Under the pieces are notes generated by a model that saw only the letters and a list, made by a program, of their open reading frames with translations, was not told the origin of the DNA and did not search any database. Positions 38,501-53,500 of a DNA stretch of 64,000 nucleotides are shown in pieces. Position 1 is the first letter of the stretch. Each line of letters opens with the position of its first letter. This DNA is from Sinohyriopsis cumingii. Lineage: Eukaryota > Mollusca > Bivalvia > Unionida > Unionidae. The position numbers and the translations under genes are program-made. The DNA is taken from positions 1 to 64,000 of the forward strand of contig JAPYKE020000261.1 in the NCBI GenBank assembly GCA_028554795.2, given 5' to 3'.

Positions 38501-41500
38501 CGAACTACTTCACCTTACATACGTCACTCTCTCAAAAGTACTTATTATCTGGTGAGCGCCACCATAAAGAAGATGTAGGTATTATTTTTTATGATTTAAT
38601 TATGTTTATATGGCTGAAACATTTAAGTCGCAAGCATCAAAACAATCCTTATGAATAATTCTCCTGCTTTTTTCCCCACAGAACAGTATTTATGAGTGTC
38701 AGAGTCTCTAACAAGTCCAGCCTCCGCCCCCCCATGATAAAAGTGAGCGATTTTAAGAATGCACATTACATTTTGTAAACATAGCAACCAATGTTATGCT
38801 GAATGATAGGAACATGAAACTAGCCAGAATTATTTCTGAGATATCAACAATGAATTTTACAATTAGAAAAGGGAGGTAACTCATCAGCTTCATAAAGGTC
38901 AAAGGTCAAAGTGTAAAATATTTGCCTATTGTTTAATATGGAAGAAGCGAATTCACTTTCTCATCATTTATTTTTTTATTTCATTGCAAATAAATGAAAA
39001 GAAACATTTTCACCATATATTTCTGTCACTTATTGCAACAGTTTTAAATTTAAGTTGACTCTATTCCTATATTCTAAGTCTTCTAATTTCCCCATAATTA
39101 AGGTCACTACTCACACAAACATACCTCATGGCAAATTATGTAAGCAAGAGAAAAATGATCATAATTAGCTTATTTTCATGCTTAAACACAATATGAATGT
39201 ACCATTTTATTCAGAACATCATACATAATTATATGAAAATAAAAAAAAATAATTGCAAACATTTTTTTATTTTCTTTAAGGTGGCGCTATACAGTTTCGC
39301 ATTTTGCATAGGGTTAGGAATTTAAAGAAAAAGAATGTCCCCGGCTTTCCTCACTGGTTATACTGGCTATTTAAAAAAGACCTTGTATATCTTAGGTATA
39401 ATGCAAAGAACCTTTAATTCCCTTTATTTTGGTGTATGATTGATGGGTGTACTATGGGTTATAGAGTATACAGCTTGGCCTTACTTCAAATGTGCACCTT
39501 TCAAAAAAGTGCTAGCTCTACTTGGTCATTTTCACTTCCTGAACTTCAGAGGTCATTTGTATAAAAAAGAGCCGATAACTTTTTTTACATTTTATATATT
39601 TGGTAATTCATTCATTGCACTTTCAGAAGCTGGTATTGTCTAGTCTGGCAAAATTCATTTTCCCTATTTTAATAGCTGCTATGTATAGTGTACTTTAGAC
39701 TAATTCAGACTGATTTTTTAACACAAGGGAGCAGTCATTTTAGTTAGCAGTGTGCTTAAATCATGTAAAATTTCCAAAAGTACAATATCCAAAAGAAATA
39801 TCATCCACATTACATTAATGTAGCATAGAGGTATGCAAACATTCTCTCCACTGTGCATGTTTTAAATGCGAACTACTTCACCTTACATACGTCACTCTCT
39901 CAAAAGTACTTATTATCTGGTGAGCGCCACCATAAAGAAGATGTAGGTATTATTTTTTATGATTTAATTATGTTTATATGGCTGAAACATTTAAGTCGCA
40001 AGCATCAAAACAATCCTTATCAATAATTCTCCTGCTTTTTTCCCCACAGAACAGTATTTATGAGTGTCAGAGTCTCTAACAAGTCCAGCCTCCGCCCCCC
40101 CATGATAAAAGTGAGCGATTTTAAGAATGCACATTACATTTTGTAAACATAGCAACCAATGTTATGCTGAATGATAGGAACATGAAACTAGCCAGAATTA
40201 TTTCTGAGATATCAACAATGAATTTTACAATTAGAAAAGGGAGGTAACTCATCAGCTTCATAAAGGTCAAAGGTCAAAGTGTAAAATATTTGCCTATTGT
40301 TTAATATGGAAGAAGCGAATTCACTTTCTCATCATTTATTTTTTTATTTCATTGCAAATAAATGAAAAGAAACATTTTCACCATATATTTCTGTCACTTA
40401 TTGCAACAGTTTTAAATTTAAGTTGACTCTATTCCTATATTCTAAGTCTTCTAATTTCCCCATAATTAAGGTCACTACTCACACAAACATACCTCATGGC
40501 AAATTATGTAAGCAAGAGAAAAATGATCATAATTAGCTTATTTTCATGCTTAAACACAATATGAATGTACCATTTTATTCAGAACATCATACATAATTAT
40601 ATGAAAATAAAAAAAAATAATTGCAAACATTTTTTTATTTTCTTTAAGGTGGCGCTATACAGTTTCGCATTTTGCATAGGGTTAGGAATTTAAAGAAAAA
40701 GAATGTCCCCGGCTTTCCTCACTGGTTATACTGGCTATTTAAAAAAGACCTTGTATATCTTAGGTATAATGCAAAGAACCTTTAATTCCCTTTATTTTGG
40801 TGTATGATTGATGGGTGTACTATGGGTTATAGAGTATACAGCTTGGCCTTACTTCAAATGTGCACCTTTCAAAAAAGTGCTAGCTCTACTTGGTCATTTT
40901 CACTTCCTGAACTTCAGAGGTCATTTGTATAAAAAAGAGCCGATAACTTTTTTTACATTTTATATATTTGGTAATTCATTCATTGCACTTTCAGAAGCTG
41001 GTATTGTCTAGTCTGGCAAAATTCATTTTCCCTATTTTAATAGCTGCTATGTATAGTGTACTTTAGACTAATTCAGACTGATTTTTTAACACAAGGGAGC
41101 AGTCATTTTAGTTAGCAGTGTGCTTAAATCATGTAAAATTTCCAAAAGTACAATATCCAAAAGAAATATCATCCACATTACATTAATGTAGCATAGAGGT
41201 ATGCAAACATTCTCTCCACTGTGCATGTTTTAAATGCGAACTACTTCACCTTACATACGTCACTCTCTCAAAAGTACTTATTATCTGGTGAGCGCCACCA
41301 TAAAGAAGATGTAGGTATTATTTTTTATGATTTAATTATGTTTATATGGCTGAAACATTTAAGTCGCAAGCATCAAAACAATCCTTATGAATAATTCTCC
41401 TGCTTTTTTCCCCACAGAACAGTATTTATGAGTGTCAGAGTCTCTAACAAGTCCAGCCTCCGCCCCCCCATGATAAAAGTGAGCGATTTTAAGAATGCAC

Positions 41501-44500
41501 ATTACATTTTGTAAACATAGCAACCAATGTTATGCTGAATGATAGGAACATGAAACTGGCCAGAATTATTTCTGAGATATCAACAATGAATTTTACAATT
41601 AGAAAAGGGAGGTAACTCATCAGCTTCATAAAGGTCAAAGGTCAAAGTGTAAAATATTTGCCTATTGTTTAATATGGAAGAAGCGAATTCACTTTCTCAT
41701 CATTTATTTTTTTATTTCATTGCAAATAAATGAAAAGAAACATTTTCACCATATATTTCTGTCACTTATTGCAACAGTTTTAAATTTAAGTTGACTCTAT
41801 TCCTATATTCTAAGTCTTCTAATTTCCCCATAATTAAGGTCACTACTCACACAAACATACCTCATGGCAAATTATGTAAGCAAGAGAAAAATGATCATAA
41901 TTAGCTTATTTTCATGCTTAAACACAATATGAATGTACCATTTTATTCAGAACATCATACATAATTATATGAAAATAAAAAAAAATAATTGCAAACATTT
42001 TTTTATTTTCTTTAAGGTGGCGCTATACAGTTTCGCATTTTGCATAGGGTTAGGAATTTAAAGAAAAAGAATGTCCCCGGCTTTCCTCACTGGTTATACT
42101 GGCTATTTAAAAAAGACCTTGTATATCTTAGGTATAATGCAAAGAACCTTTAATTCCCTTTATTTTGGTGTATGATTGATGGGTGTACTATGGGTTATAG
42201 AGTATACAGCTTGGCCTTACTTCAAATGTGCACCTTTCAAAAAAGTGCTAGCTCTACTTGGTCATTTTCACTTCCTGAACTTCAGAGGTCATTTGTATAA
42301 AAAAGAGCCGATAACTTTTTTTACATTTTATATATTTGGTAATTCATTCATTGCACTTTCAGAAGCTGGTATTGTCTAGTCTGGCAAAATTCATTTTCCC
42401 TATTTTAATAGCTGCTATGTATAGTGTACTTTAGACTAATTCAGACTGATTTTTTAACACAAGGGAGCAGTCATTTTAGTTAGCAGTGTGCTTAAATCAT
42501 GTAAAATTTCCAAAAGTACAATATCCAAAAGAAATATCATCCACATTACATTAATGTAGCATAGAGGTATGCAAACATTCTCTCCACTGTGCATGTTTTA
42601 AATGCGAACTACTTCACCTTACATACGTCACTCTCTCAAAAGTACTTATTATCTGGTGAGCGCCACCATAAAGAAGATGTAGGTATTATTTTTTATGATT
42701 TAATTATGTTTATATGGCTGAAACATTTAAGTCGCAAGCATCAAAACAATCCTTATGAATAATTCTCCTGCTTTTTTCCCCACAGAACAGTATTTATGAG
42801 TGTCAGAGTCTCTAACAAGTCCAGCCTCCGCCCCCCCATGATAAAAGTGAGCGATTTTAAGAATGCACATTACATTTTGTAAACATAGCAACCAATGTTA
42901 TGCTGAATGATAGGAACATGAAACTAGCCAGAATTATTTCTGAGATATCAACAATGAATTTTACAATTAGAAAAGGGAGGTAACTCATCAGCTTCATAAA
43001 GGTCAAAGGTCAAAGTGTAAAATATTTGCCTATTGTTTAATATGGAAGAAGCGAATTCACTTTCTCATCATTTATTTTTTTATTTCATTGCAAATAAATG
43101 AAAAGAAACATTTTCACCATATATTTCTGTCACTTATTGCAACAGTTTTAAATTTAAGTTGACTCTATTCCTATATTCTAAGTCTTCTAATTTCCCCATA
43201 ATTAAGGTCACTACTCACACAAACATACCTCATGGCAAATTATGTAAGCAAGAGAAAAATGATCATAATTAGCTTATTTTCATGCTTAAACACAATATGA
43301 ATGTACCATTTTATTCAGAACATCATACATAATTATATGAAAATAAAAAAAAATAATTGCAAACATTTTTTTATTTTCTTTAAGGTGGCGCTATACAGTT
43401 TCGCATTTTGCATAGGGTTAGGAATTTAAAGAAAAAGAATGTCCCCGGCTTTCCTCACTGGTTATACTGGCTATTTAAAAAAGACCTTGTATATCTTAGG
43501 TATAATGCAAAGAACCTTTAATTCCCTTTATTTTGGTGTATGATTGATGGGTGTACTATGGGTTATAGAGTATACAGCTTGGCCTTACTTCAAATGTGCA
43601 CCTTTCAAAAAAGTGCTAGCTCTACTTGGTCATTTTCACTTCCTGAACTTCAGAGGTCATTTGTATAAAAAAGAGCCGATAACTTTTTTTACATTTTATA
43701 TATTTGGTAATTCATTCATTGCACTTTCAGAAGCTGGTATTGTCTAGTCTGGCAAAATTCATTTTCCCTATTTTAATAGCTGCTATGTATAGTGTACTTT
43801 AGACTAATTCAGACTGATTTTTTAACACAAGGGAGCAGTCATTTTAGTTAGCAGTGTGCTTAAATCATGTAAAATTTCCAAAAGTACAATATCCAAAAGA
43901 AATATCATCCACATTACATTAATGTAGCATAGAGGTATGCAAACATTCTCTCCACTGTGCATGTTTTAAATGCGAACTACTTCACCTTACATACGTCACT
44001 CTCTCAAAAGTACTTATTATCTGGTGAGCGCCACCATAAAGAAGATGTAGGTATTATTTTTTATGATTTAATTATGTTTATATGGCTGAAACATTTAAGT
44101 CGCAAGCATCAAAACAATCCTTATGAATAATTCTCCTGCTTTTTTCCCCACAGAACAGTATTTATGAGTGTCAGAGTCTCTAACAAGTCCAGCCTCCGCC
44201 CCCCCATGATAAAAGTGAGCGATTTTAAGAATGCACATTACATTTTGTAAACATAGCAACCAATGTTATGCTGAATGATAGGAACATGAAACTAGCCAGA
44301 ATTATTTCTGAGATATCAACAATGAATTTTACAATTAGAAAAGGGAGGTAACTCATCAGCTTCATAAAGGTCAAAGGTCAAAGTGTAAAATATTTGCCTA
44401 TTGTTTAATATGGAAGAAGCGAATTCACTTTCTCATCATTTATTTTTTTATTTCATTGCAAATAAATGAAAAGAAACATTTTCACCATATATTTCTGTCA

Positions 44501-47500
44501 CTTATTGCAACAGTTTTAAATTTAAGTTGACTCTATTCCTATATTCTAAGTCTTCTAATTTCCCCATAATTAAGGTCACTACTCACACAAACATACCTCA
44601 TGGCAAATTATGTAAGCAAGAGAAAAATGATCATAATTAGCTTATTTTCATGCTTAAACACAATATGAATGTACCATTTTATTCAGAACATCATACATAA
44701 TTATATGAAAATAAAAAAAAATAATTGCAAACATTTTTTTATTTTCTTTAAGGTGGCGCTATACAGTTTCGCATTTTGCATAGGGTTAGGAATTTAAAGA
44801 AAAAGAATGTCCCCGGCTTTCCTCACTGGTTATACTGGCTATTTAAAAAAGACCTTGTATATCTTAGGTATAATGCAAAGAACCTTTAATTCCCTTTATT
44901 TTGGTGTATGATTGATGGGTGTACTATGGGTTATAGAGTATACAGCTTGGCCTTACTTCAAATGTGCACCTTTCAAAAAAGTGCTAGCTCTACTTGGTCA
45001 TTTTCACTTCCTGAACTTCAGAGGTCATTTGTATAAAAAAGAGCCGATAACTTTTTTTACATTTTATATATTTGGTAATTCATTCATTGCACTTTCAGAA
45101 GCTGGTATTGTCTAGTCTGGCAAAATTCATTTTCCCTATTTTAATAGCTGCTATGTATAGTGTACTTTAGACTAATTCAGACTGATTTTTTAACACAAGG
45201 GAGCAGTCATTTTAGTTAGCAGTGTGCTTAAATCATGTAAAATTTCCAAAAGTACAATATCCAAAAGAAATATCATCCACATTACATTAATGTAGCATAG
45301 AGGTATGCAAACATTCTCTCCACTGTGCATGTTTTAAATGCGAACTACTTCACCTTACATACGTCACTCTCTCAAAAGTACTTATTATCTGGTGAGCGCC
45401 ACCATAAAGAAGATGTAGGTATTATTTTTTATGATTTAATTATGTTTATATGGCTGAAACATTTAAGTCGCAAGCATCAAAACAATCCTTATGAATAATT
45501 CTCCTGCTTTTTTCCCCACAGAACAGTATTTATGAGTGTCAGAGTCTCTAACAAGTCCAGCCTCCGCCCCCCCATGATAAAAGTGAGCGATTTTAAGAAT
45601 GCACATTACATTTTGTAAACATAGCAACCAATGTTATGCTGAATGATAGGAACATGAAACTAGCCAGAATTATTTCTGAGATATCAACAATGAATTTTAC
45701 AATTAGAAAAGGGAGGTAACTCATCAGCTTCATAAAGGTCAAAGGTCAAAGTGTAAAATATTTGCCTATTGTTTAATATGGAAGAAGCGAATTCACTTTC
45801 TCATCATTTATTTTTTTATTTCATTGCAAATAAATGAAAAGAAACATTTTCACCATATATTTCTGTCACTTATTGCAACAGTTTTAAATTTAAGTTGACT
45901 CTATTCCTATATTCTAAGTCTTCTAATTTCCCCATAATTAAGGTCACTACTCACACAAACATACCTCATGGCAAATTATGTAAGCAAGAGAAAAATGATC
46001 ATAATTAGCTTATTTTCATGCTTAAACACAATATGAATGTACCATTTTATTCAGAACATCATACATAATTATATGAAAATAAAAAAAAATAATTGCAAAC
46101 ATTTTTTTATTTTCTTTAAGGTGGCGCTATACAGTTTCGCATTTTGCATAGGGTTAGGAATTTAAAGAAAAAGAATGTCCCCGGCTTTCCTCACTGGTTA
46201 TACTGGCTATTTAAAAAAGACCTTGTATATCTTAGGTATAATGCAAAGAACCTTTAATTCCCTTTATTTTGGTGTATGATTGATGGGTGTACTATGGGTT
46301 ATAGAGTATACAGCTTGGCCTTACTTCAAATGTGCACCTTTCAAAAAAGTGCTAGCTCTACTTGGTCATTTTCACTTCCTGAACTTCAGAGGTCATTTGT
46401 ATAAAAAAGAGCCGATAACTTTTTTTACATTTTATATATTTGGTAATTCATTCATTGCACTTTCAGAAGCTGGTATTGTCTAGTCTGGCAAAATTCATTT
46501 TCCCTATTTTAATAGCTGCTATGTATAGTGTACTTTAGACTAATTCAGACTGATTTTTTAACACAAGGGAGCAGTCATTTTAGTTAGCAGTGTGCTTAAA
46601 TCATGTAAAATTTCCAAAAGTACAATATCCAAAAGAAATATCATCCACATTACATTAATGTAGCATAGAGGTATGCAAACATTCTCTCCACTGTGCATGT
46701 TTTAAATGCGAACTACTTCACCTTACATACGTCACTCTCTCAAAAGTACTTATTATCTGGTGAGCGCCACCATAAAGAAGATGTAGGTATTATTTTTTAT
46801 GATTTAATTATGTTTATATGGCTGAAACATTTAAGTCGCAAGCATCAAAACAATCCTTATGAATAATTCTCCTGCTTTTTTCCCCACAGAACAGTATTTA
46901 TGAGTGTCAGAGTCTCTAACAAGTCCAGCCTCCGCCCCCCCATGATAAAAGTGAGCGATTTTAAGAATGCACATTACATTTTGTAAACATAGCAACCAAT
47001 GTTATGCTGAATGATAGGAACATGAAACTAGCCAGAATTATTTCTGAGATATCAACAATGAATTTTACAATTAGAAAAGGGAGGTAACTCATCAGCTTCA
47101 TAAAGGTCAAAGGTCAAAGTGTAAAATATTTGCCTATTGTTTAATATGGAAGAAGCGAATTCACTTTCTCATCATTTATTTTTTTATTTCATTGCAAATA
47201 AATGAAAAGAAACATTTTCACCATATATTTCTGTCACTTATTGCAACAGTTTTAAATTTAAGTTGACTCTATTCCTATATTCTAAGTCTTCTAATTTCCC
47301 CATAATTAAGGTCACTACTCACACAAACATACCTCATGGCAAATTATGTAAGCAAGAGAAAAATGATCATAATTAGCTTATTTTCATGCTTAAACACAAT
47401 ATGAATGTACCATTTTATTCAGAACATCATACATAATTATATGAAAATAAAAAAAAATAATTGCAAACATTTTTTTATTTTCTTTAAGGTGGCGCTATAC

Positions 47501-50500
47501 AGTTTCGCATTTTGCATAGGGTTAGGAATTTAAAGAAAAAGAATGTCCCCGGCTTTCCTCACTGGTTATACTGGCTATTTAAAAAAGACCTTGTATATCT
47601 TAGGTATAATGCAAAGAACCTTTAATTCCCTTTATTTTGGTGTATGATTGATGGGTGTACTATGGGTTATAGAGTATACAGCTTGGCCTTACTTCAAATG
47701 TGCACCTTTCAAAAAAGTGCTAGCTCTACTTGGTCATTTTCACTTCCTGAACTTCAGAGGTCATTTGTATAAAAAAGAGCCGATAACTTTTTTTACATTT
47801 TATATATTTGGTAATTCATTCATTGCACTTTCAGAAGCTGGTATTGTCTAGTCTGGCAAAATTCATTTTCCCTATTTTAATAGCTGCTATGTATAGTGTA
47901 CTTTAGACTAATTCAGACTGATTTTTTAACACAAGGGAGCAGTCATTTTAGTTAGCAGTGTGCTTAAATCATGTAAAATTTCCAAAAGTACAATATCCAA
48001 AAGAAATATCATCCACATTACATTAATGTAGCATAGAGGTATGCAAACATTCTCTCCACTGTGCATGTTTTAAATGCGAACTACTTCACCTTACATACGT
48101 CACTCTCTCAAAAGTACTTATTATCTGGTGAGCGCCACCATAAAGAAGATGTAGGTATTATTTTTTATGATTTAATTATGTTTATATGGCTGAAACATTT
48201 AAGTCGCAAGCATCAAAACAATCCTTATGAATAATTCTCCTGCTTTTTTCCCCACAGAACAGTATTTATGAGTGTCAGAGTCTCTAACAAGTCCAGCCTC
48301 CGCCCCCCCATGATAAAAGTGAGCGATTTTAAGAATGCACATTACATTTTGTAAACATAGCAACCAATGTTATGCTGAATGATAGGAACATGAAACTAGC
48401 CAGAATTATTTCTGAGATATCAACAATGAATTTTACAATTAGAAAAGGGAGGTAACTCATCAGCTTCATAAAGGTCAAAGGTCAAAGTGTAAAATATTTG
48501 CCTATTGTTTAATATGGAAGAAGCGAATTCACTTTCTCATCATTTATTTTTTTATTTCATTGCAAATAAATGAAAAGAAACATTTTCACCATATATTTCT
48601 GTCACTTATTGCAACAGTTTTAAATTTAAGTTGACTCTATTCCTATATTCTAAGTCTTCTAATTTCCCCATAATTAAGGTCACTACTCACACAAACATAC
48701 CTCATGGCAAATTATGTAAGCAAGAGAAAAATGATCATAATTAGCTTATTTTCATGCTTAAACACAATATGAATGTACCATTTTATTCAGAACATCATAC
48801 ATAATTATATGAAAATAAAAAAAAATAATTGCAAACATTTTTTTATTTTCTTTAAGGTGGCGCTATACAGTTTCGCATTTTGCATAGGGTTAGGAATTTA
48901 AAGAAAAAGAATGTCCCCGGCTTTCCTCACTGGTTATACTGGCTATTTAAAAAAGACCTTGTATATCTTAGGTATAATGCAAAGAACCTTTAATTCCCTT
49001 TATTTTGGTGTATGATTGATGGGTGTACTATGGGTTATAGAGTATACAGCTTGGCCTTACTTCAAATGTGCACCTTTCAAAAAAGTGCTAGCTCTACTTG
49101 GTCATTTTCACTTCCTGAACTTCAGAGGTCATTTGTATAAAAAAGAGCCGATAACTTTTTTTACATTTTATATATTTGGTAATTCATTCATTGCACTTTC
49201 AGAAGCTGGTATTGTCTAGTCTGGCAAAATTCATTTTCCCTATTTTAATAGCTGCTATGTATAGTGTACTTTAGACTAATTCAGACTGATTTTTTAACAC
49301 AAGGGAGCAGTCATTTTAGTTAGCAGTGTGCTTAAATCATGTAAAATTTCCAAAAGTACAATATCCAAAAGAAATATCATCCACATTACATTAATGTAGC
49401 ATAGAGGTATGCAAACATTCTCTCCACTGTGCATGTTTTAAATGCGAACTACTTCACCTTACATACGTCACTCTCTCAAAAGTACTTATTATCTGGTGAG
49501 CGCCACCATAAAGAAGATGTAGGTATTATTTTTTATGATTTAATTATGTTTATATGGCTGAAACATTTAAGTCGCAAGCATCAAAACAATCCTTATGAAT
49601 AATTCTCCTGCTTTTTTCCCCACAGAACAGTATTTATGAGTGTCAGAGTCTCTAACAAGTCCAGCCTCCGCCCCCCCATGATAAAAGTGAGCGATTTTAA
49701 GAATGCACATTACATTTTGTAAACATAGCAACCAATGTTATGCTGAATGATAGGAACATGAAACTAGCCAGAATTATTTCTGAGATATCAACAATGAATT
49801 TTACAATTAGAAAAGGGAGGTAACTCATCAGCTTCATAAAGGTCAAAGGTCAAAGTGTAAAATATTTGCCTATTGTTTAATATGGAAGAAGCGAATTCAC
49901 TTTCTCATCATTTATTTTTTTATTTCATTGCAAATAAATGAAAAGAAACATTTTCACCATATATTTCTGTCACTTATTGCAACAGTTTTAAATTTAAGTT
50001 GACTCTATTCCTATATTCTAAGTCTTCTAATTTCCCCATAATTAAGGTCACTACTCACACAAACATACCTCATGGCAAATTATGTAAGCAAGAGAAAAAT
50101 GATCATAATTAGCTTATTTTCATGCTTAAACACAATATGAATGTACCATTTTATTCAGAACATCATACATAATTATATGAAAATAAAAAAAAATAATTGC
50201 AAACATTTTTTTATTTTCTTTAAGGTGGCGCTATACAGTTTCGCATTTTGCATAGGGTTAGGAATTTAAAGAAAAAGAATGTCCCCGGCTTTCCTCACTG
50301 GTTATACTGGCTATTTAAAAAAGACCTTGTATATCTTAGGTATAATGCAAAGAACCTTTAATTCCCTTTATTTTGGTGTATGATTGATGGATGTACTATG
50401 GGTTATAGAGTATACAGCTTGGCCTTACTTCAAATGTGCACCTTTCAAAAAAGTGCTAGCTCTACTTGGTCATTTTCACTTCCTGAACTTCAGAGGTCAT

Positions 50501-53500
50501 TTGTATAAAAAAGAGCCGATAACTTTTTTTACATTTTATATATTTGGTAATTCATTCATTGCACTTTCAGAAGCTGGTATTGTCTAGTCTGGCAAAATTC
50601 ATTTTCCCTATTTTAATAGCTGCTATGTATAGTGTACTTTAGACTAATTCAGACTGATTTTTTAACACAAGGGAGCAGTCATTTTAGTTAGCAGTGTGCT
50701 TAAATCATGTAAAATTTCCAAAAGTACAATATCCAAAAGAAATATCATCCACATTACATTAATGTAGCATAGAGGTATGCAAACATTCTCTCCACTGTGC
50801 ATGTTTTAAATGCGAACTACTTCACCTTACATACGTCACTCTCTCAAAAGTACTTATTATCTGGTGAGCGCCACCATAAAGAAGATGTAGGTATTATTTT
50901 TTATGATTTAATTATGTTTATATGGCTGAAACATTTAAGTCGCAAGCATCAAAACAATCCTTATCAATAATTCTCCTGCTTTTTTCCCCACAGAACAGTA
51001 TTTATGAGTGTCAGAGTCTCTAACAAGTCCAGCCTCCGCCCCCCCATGATAAAAGTGAGCGATTTTAAGAATGCACATTACATTTTGTAAACATAGCAAC
51101 CAATGTTATGCTGAATGATAGGAACATGAAACTAGCCAGAATTATTTCTGAGATATCAACAATGAATTTTACAATTAGAAAAGGGAGGTAACTCATCAGC
51201 TTCATAAAGGTCAAAGGTCAAAGTGTAAAATATTTGCCTATTGTTTAATATGGAAGAAGCGAATTCACTTTCTCATCATTTATTTTTTTATTTCATTGCA
51301 AATAAATGAAAAGAAACATTTTCACCATATATTTCTGTCACTTATTGCAACAGTTTTAAATTTAAGTTGACTCTATTCCTATATTCTAAGTCTTCTAATT
51401 TCCCCATAATTAAGGTCACTACTCACACAAACATACCTCATGGCAAATTATGTAAGCAAGAGAAAAATGATCATAATTAGCTTATTTTCATGCTTAAACA
51501 CAATATGAATGTACCATTTTATTCAGAACATCATACATAATTATATGAAAATAAAAAAAAATAATTGCAAACATTTTTTTATTTTCTTTAAGGTGGCGCT
51601 ATACAGTTTCGCATTTTGCATAGGGTTAGGAATTTAAAGAAAAAGAATGTCCCCGGCTTTCCTCACTGGTTATACTGGCTATTTAAAAAAGACCTTGTAT
51701 ATCTTAGGTATAATGCAAAGAACCTTTAATTCCCTTTATTTTGGTGTATGATTGATGGGTGTACTATGGGTTATAGAGTATACAGCTTGGCCTTACTTCA
51801 AATGTGCACCTTTCAAAAAAGTGCTAGCTCTACTTGGTCATTTTCACTTCCTGAACTTCAGAGGTCATTTGTATAAAAAAGAGCCGATAACTTTTTTTAC
51901 ATTTTATATATTTGGTAATTCATTCATTGCACTTTCAGAAGCTGGTATTGTCTAGTCTGGCAAAATTCATTTTCCCTATTTTAATAGCTGCTATGTATAG
52001 TGTACTTTAGACTAATTCAGACTGATTTTTTAACACAAGGGAGCAGTCATTTTAGTTAGCAGTGTGCTTAAATCATGTAAAATTTCCAAAAGTACAATAT
52101 CCAAAAGAAATATCATCCACATTACATTAATGTAGCATAGAGGTATGCAAACATTCTCTCCACTGTGCATGTTTTAAATGCGAACTACTTCACCTTACAT
52201 ACGTCACTCTCTCAAAAGTACTTATTATCTGGTGAGCGCCACCATAAAGAAGATGTAGGTATTATTTTTTATGATTTAATTATGTTTATATGGCTGAAAC
52301 ATTTAAGTCGCAAGCATCAAAACAATCCTTATGAATAATTCTCCTGCTTTTTTCCCCACAGAACAGTATTTATGAGTGTCAGAGTCTCTAACAAGTCCAG
52401 CCTCCGCCCCCCCATGATAAAAGTGAGCGATTTTAAGAATGCACATTACATTTTGTAAACATAGCAACCAATGTTATGCTGAATGATAGGAACATGAAAC
52501 TGGCCAGAATTATTTCTGAGATATCAACAATGAATTTTACAATTAGAAAAGGGAGGTAACTCATCAGCTTCATAAAGGTCAAAGGTCAAAGTGTAAAATA
52601 TTTGCCTATTGTTTAATATGGAAGAAGCGAATTCACTTTCTCATCATTTATTTTTTTATTTCATTGCAAATAAATGAAAAGAAACATTTTCACCATATAT
52701 TTCTGTCACTTATTGCAACAGTTTTAAATTTAAGTTGACTCTATTCCTATATTCTAAGTCTTCTAATTTCCCCATAATTAAGGTCACTACTCACACAAAC
52801 ATACCTCATGGCAAATTATGTAAGCAAGAGAAAAATGATCATAATTAGCTTATTTTCATGCTTAAACACAATATGAATGTACCATTTTATTCAGAACATC
52901 ATACATAATTATATGAAAATAAAAAAAAATAATTGCAAACATTTTTTTATTTTCTTTAAGGTGGCGCTATACAGTTTCGCATTTTGCATAGGGTTAGGAA
53001 TTTAAAGAAAAAGAATGTCCCCGGCTTTCCTCACTGGTTATACTGGCTATTTAAAAAAGACCTTGTATATCTTAGGTATAATGCAAAGAACCTTTAATTC
53101 CCTTTATTTTGGTGTATGATTGATGGGTGTACTATGGGTTATAGAGTATACAGCTTGGCCTTACTTCAAATGTGCACCTTTCAAAAAAGTGCTAGCTCTA
53201 CTTGGTCATTTTCACTTCCTGAACTTCAGAGGTCATTTGTATAAAAAAGAGCCGATAACTTTTTTTACATTTTATATATTTGGTAATTCATTCATTGCAC
53301 TTTCAGAAGCTGGTATTGTCTAGTCTGGCAAAATTCATTTTCCCTATTTTAATAGCTGCTATGTATAGTGTACTTTAGACTAATTCAGACTGATTTTTTA
53401 ACACAAGGGAGCAGTCATTTTAGTTAGCAGTGTGCTTAAATCATGTAAAATTTCCAAAAGTACAATATCCAAAAGAAATATCATCCACATTACATTAATG

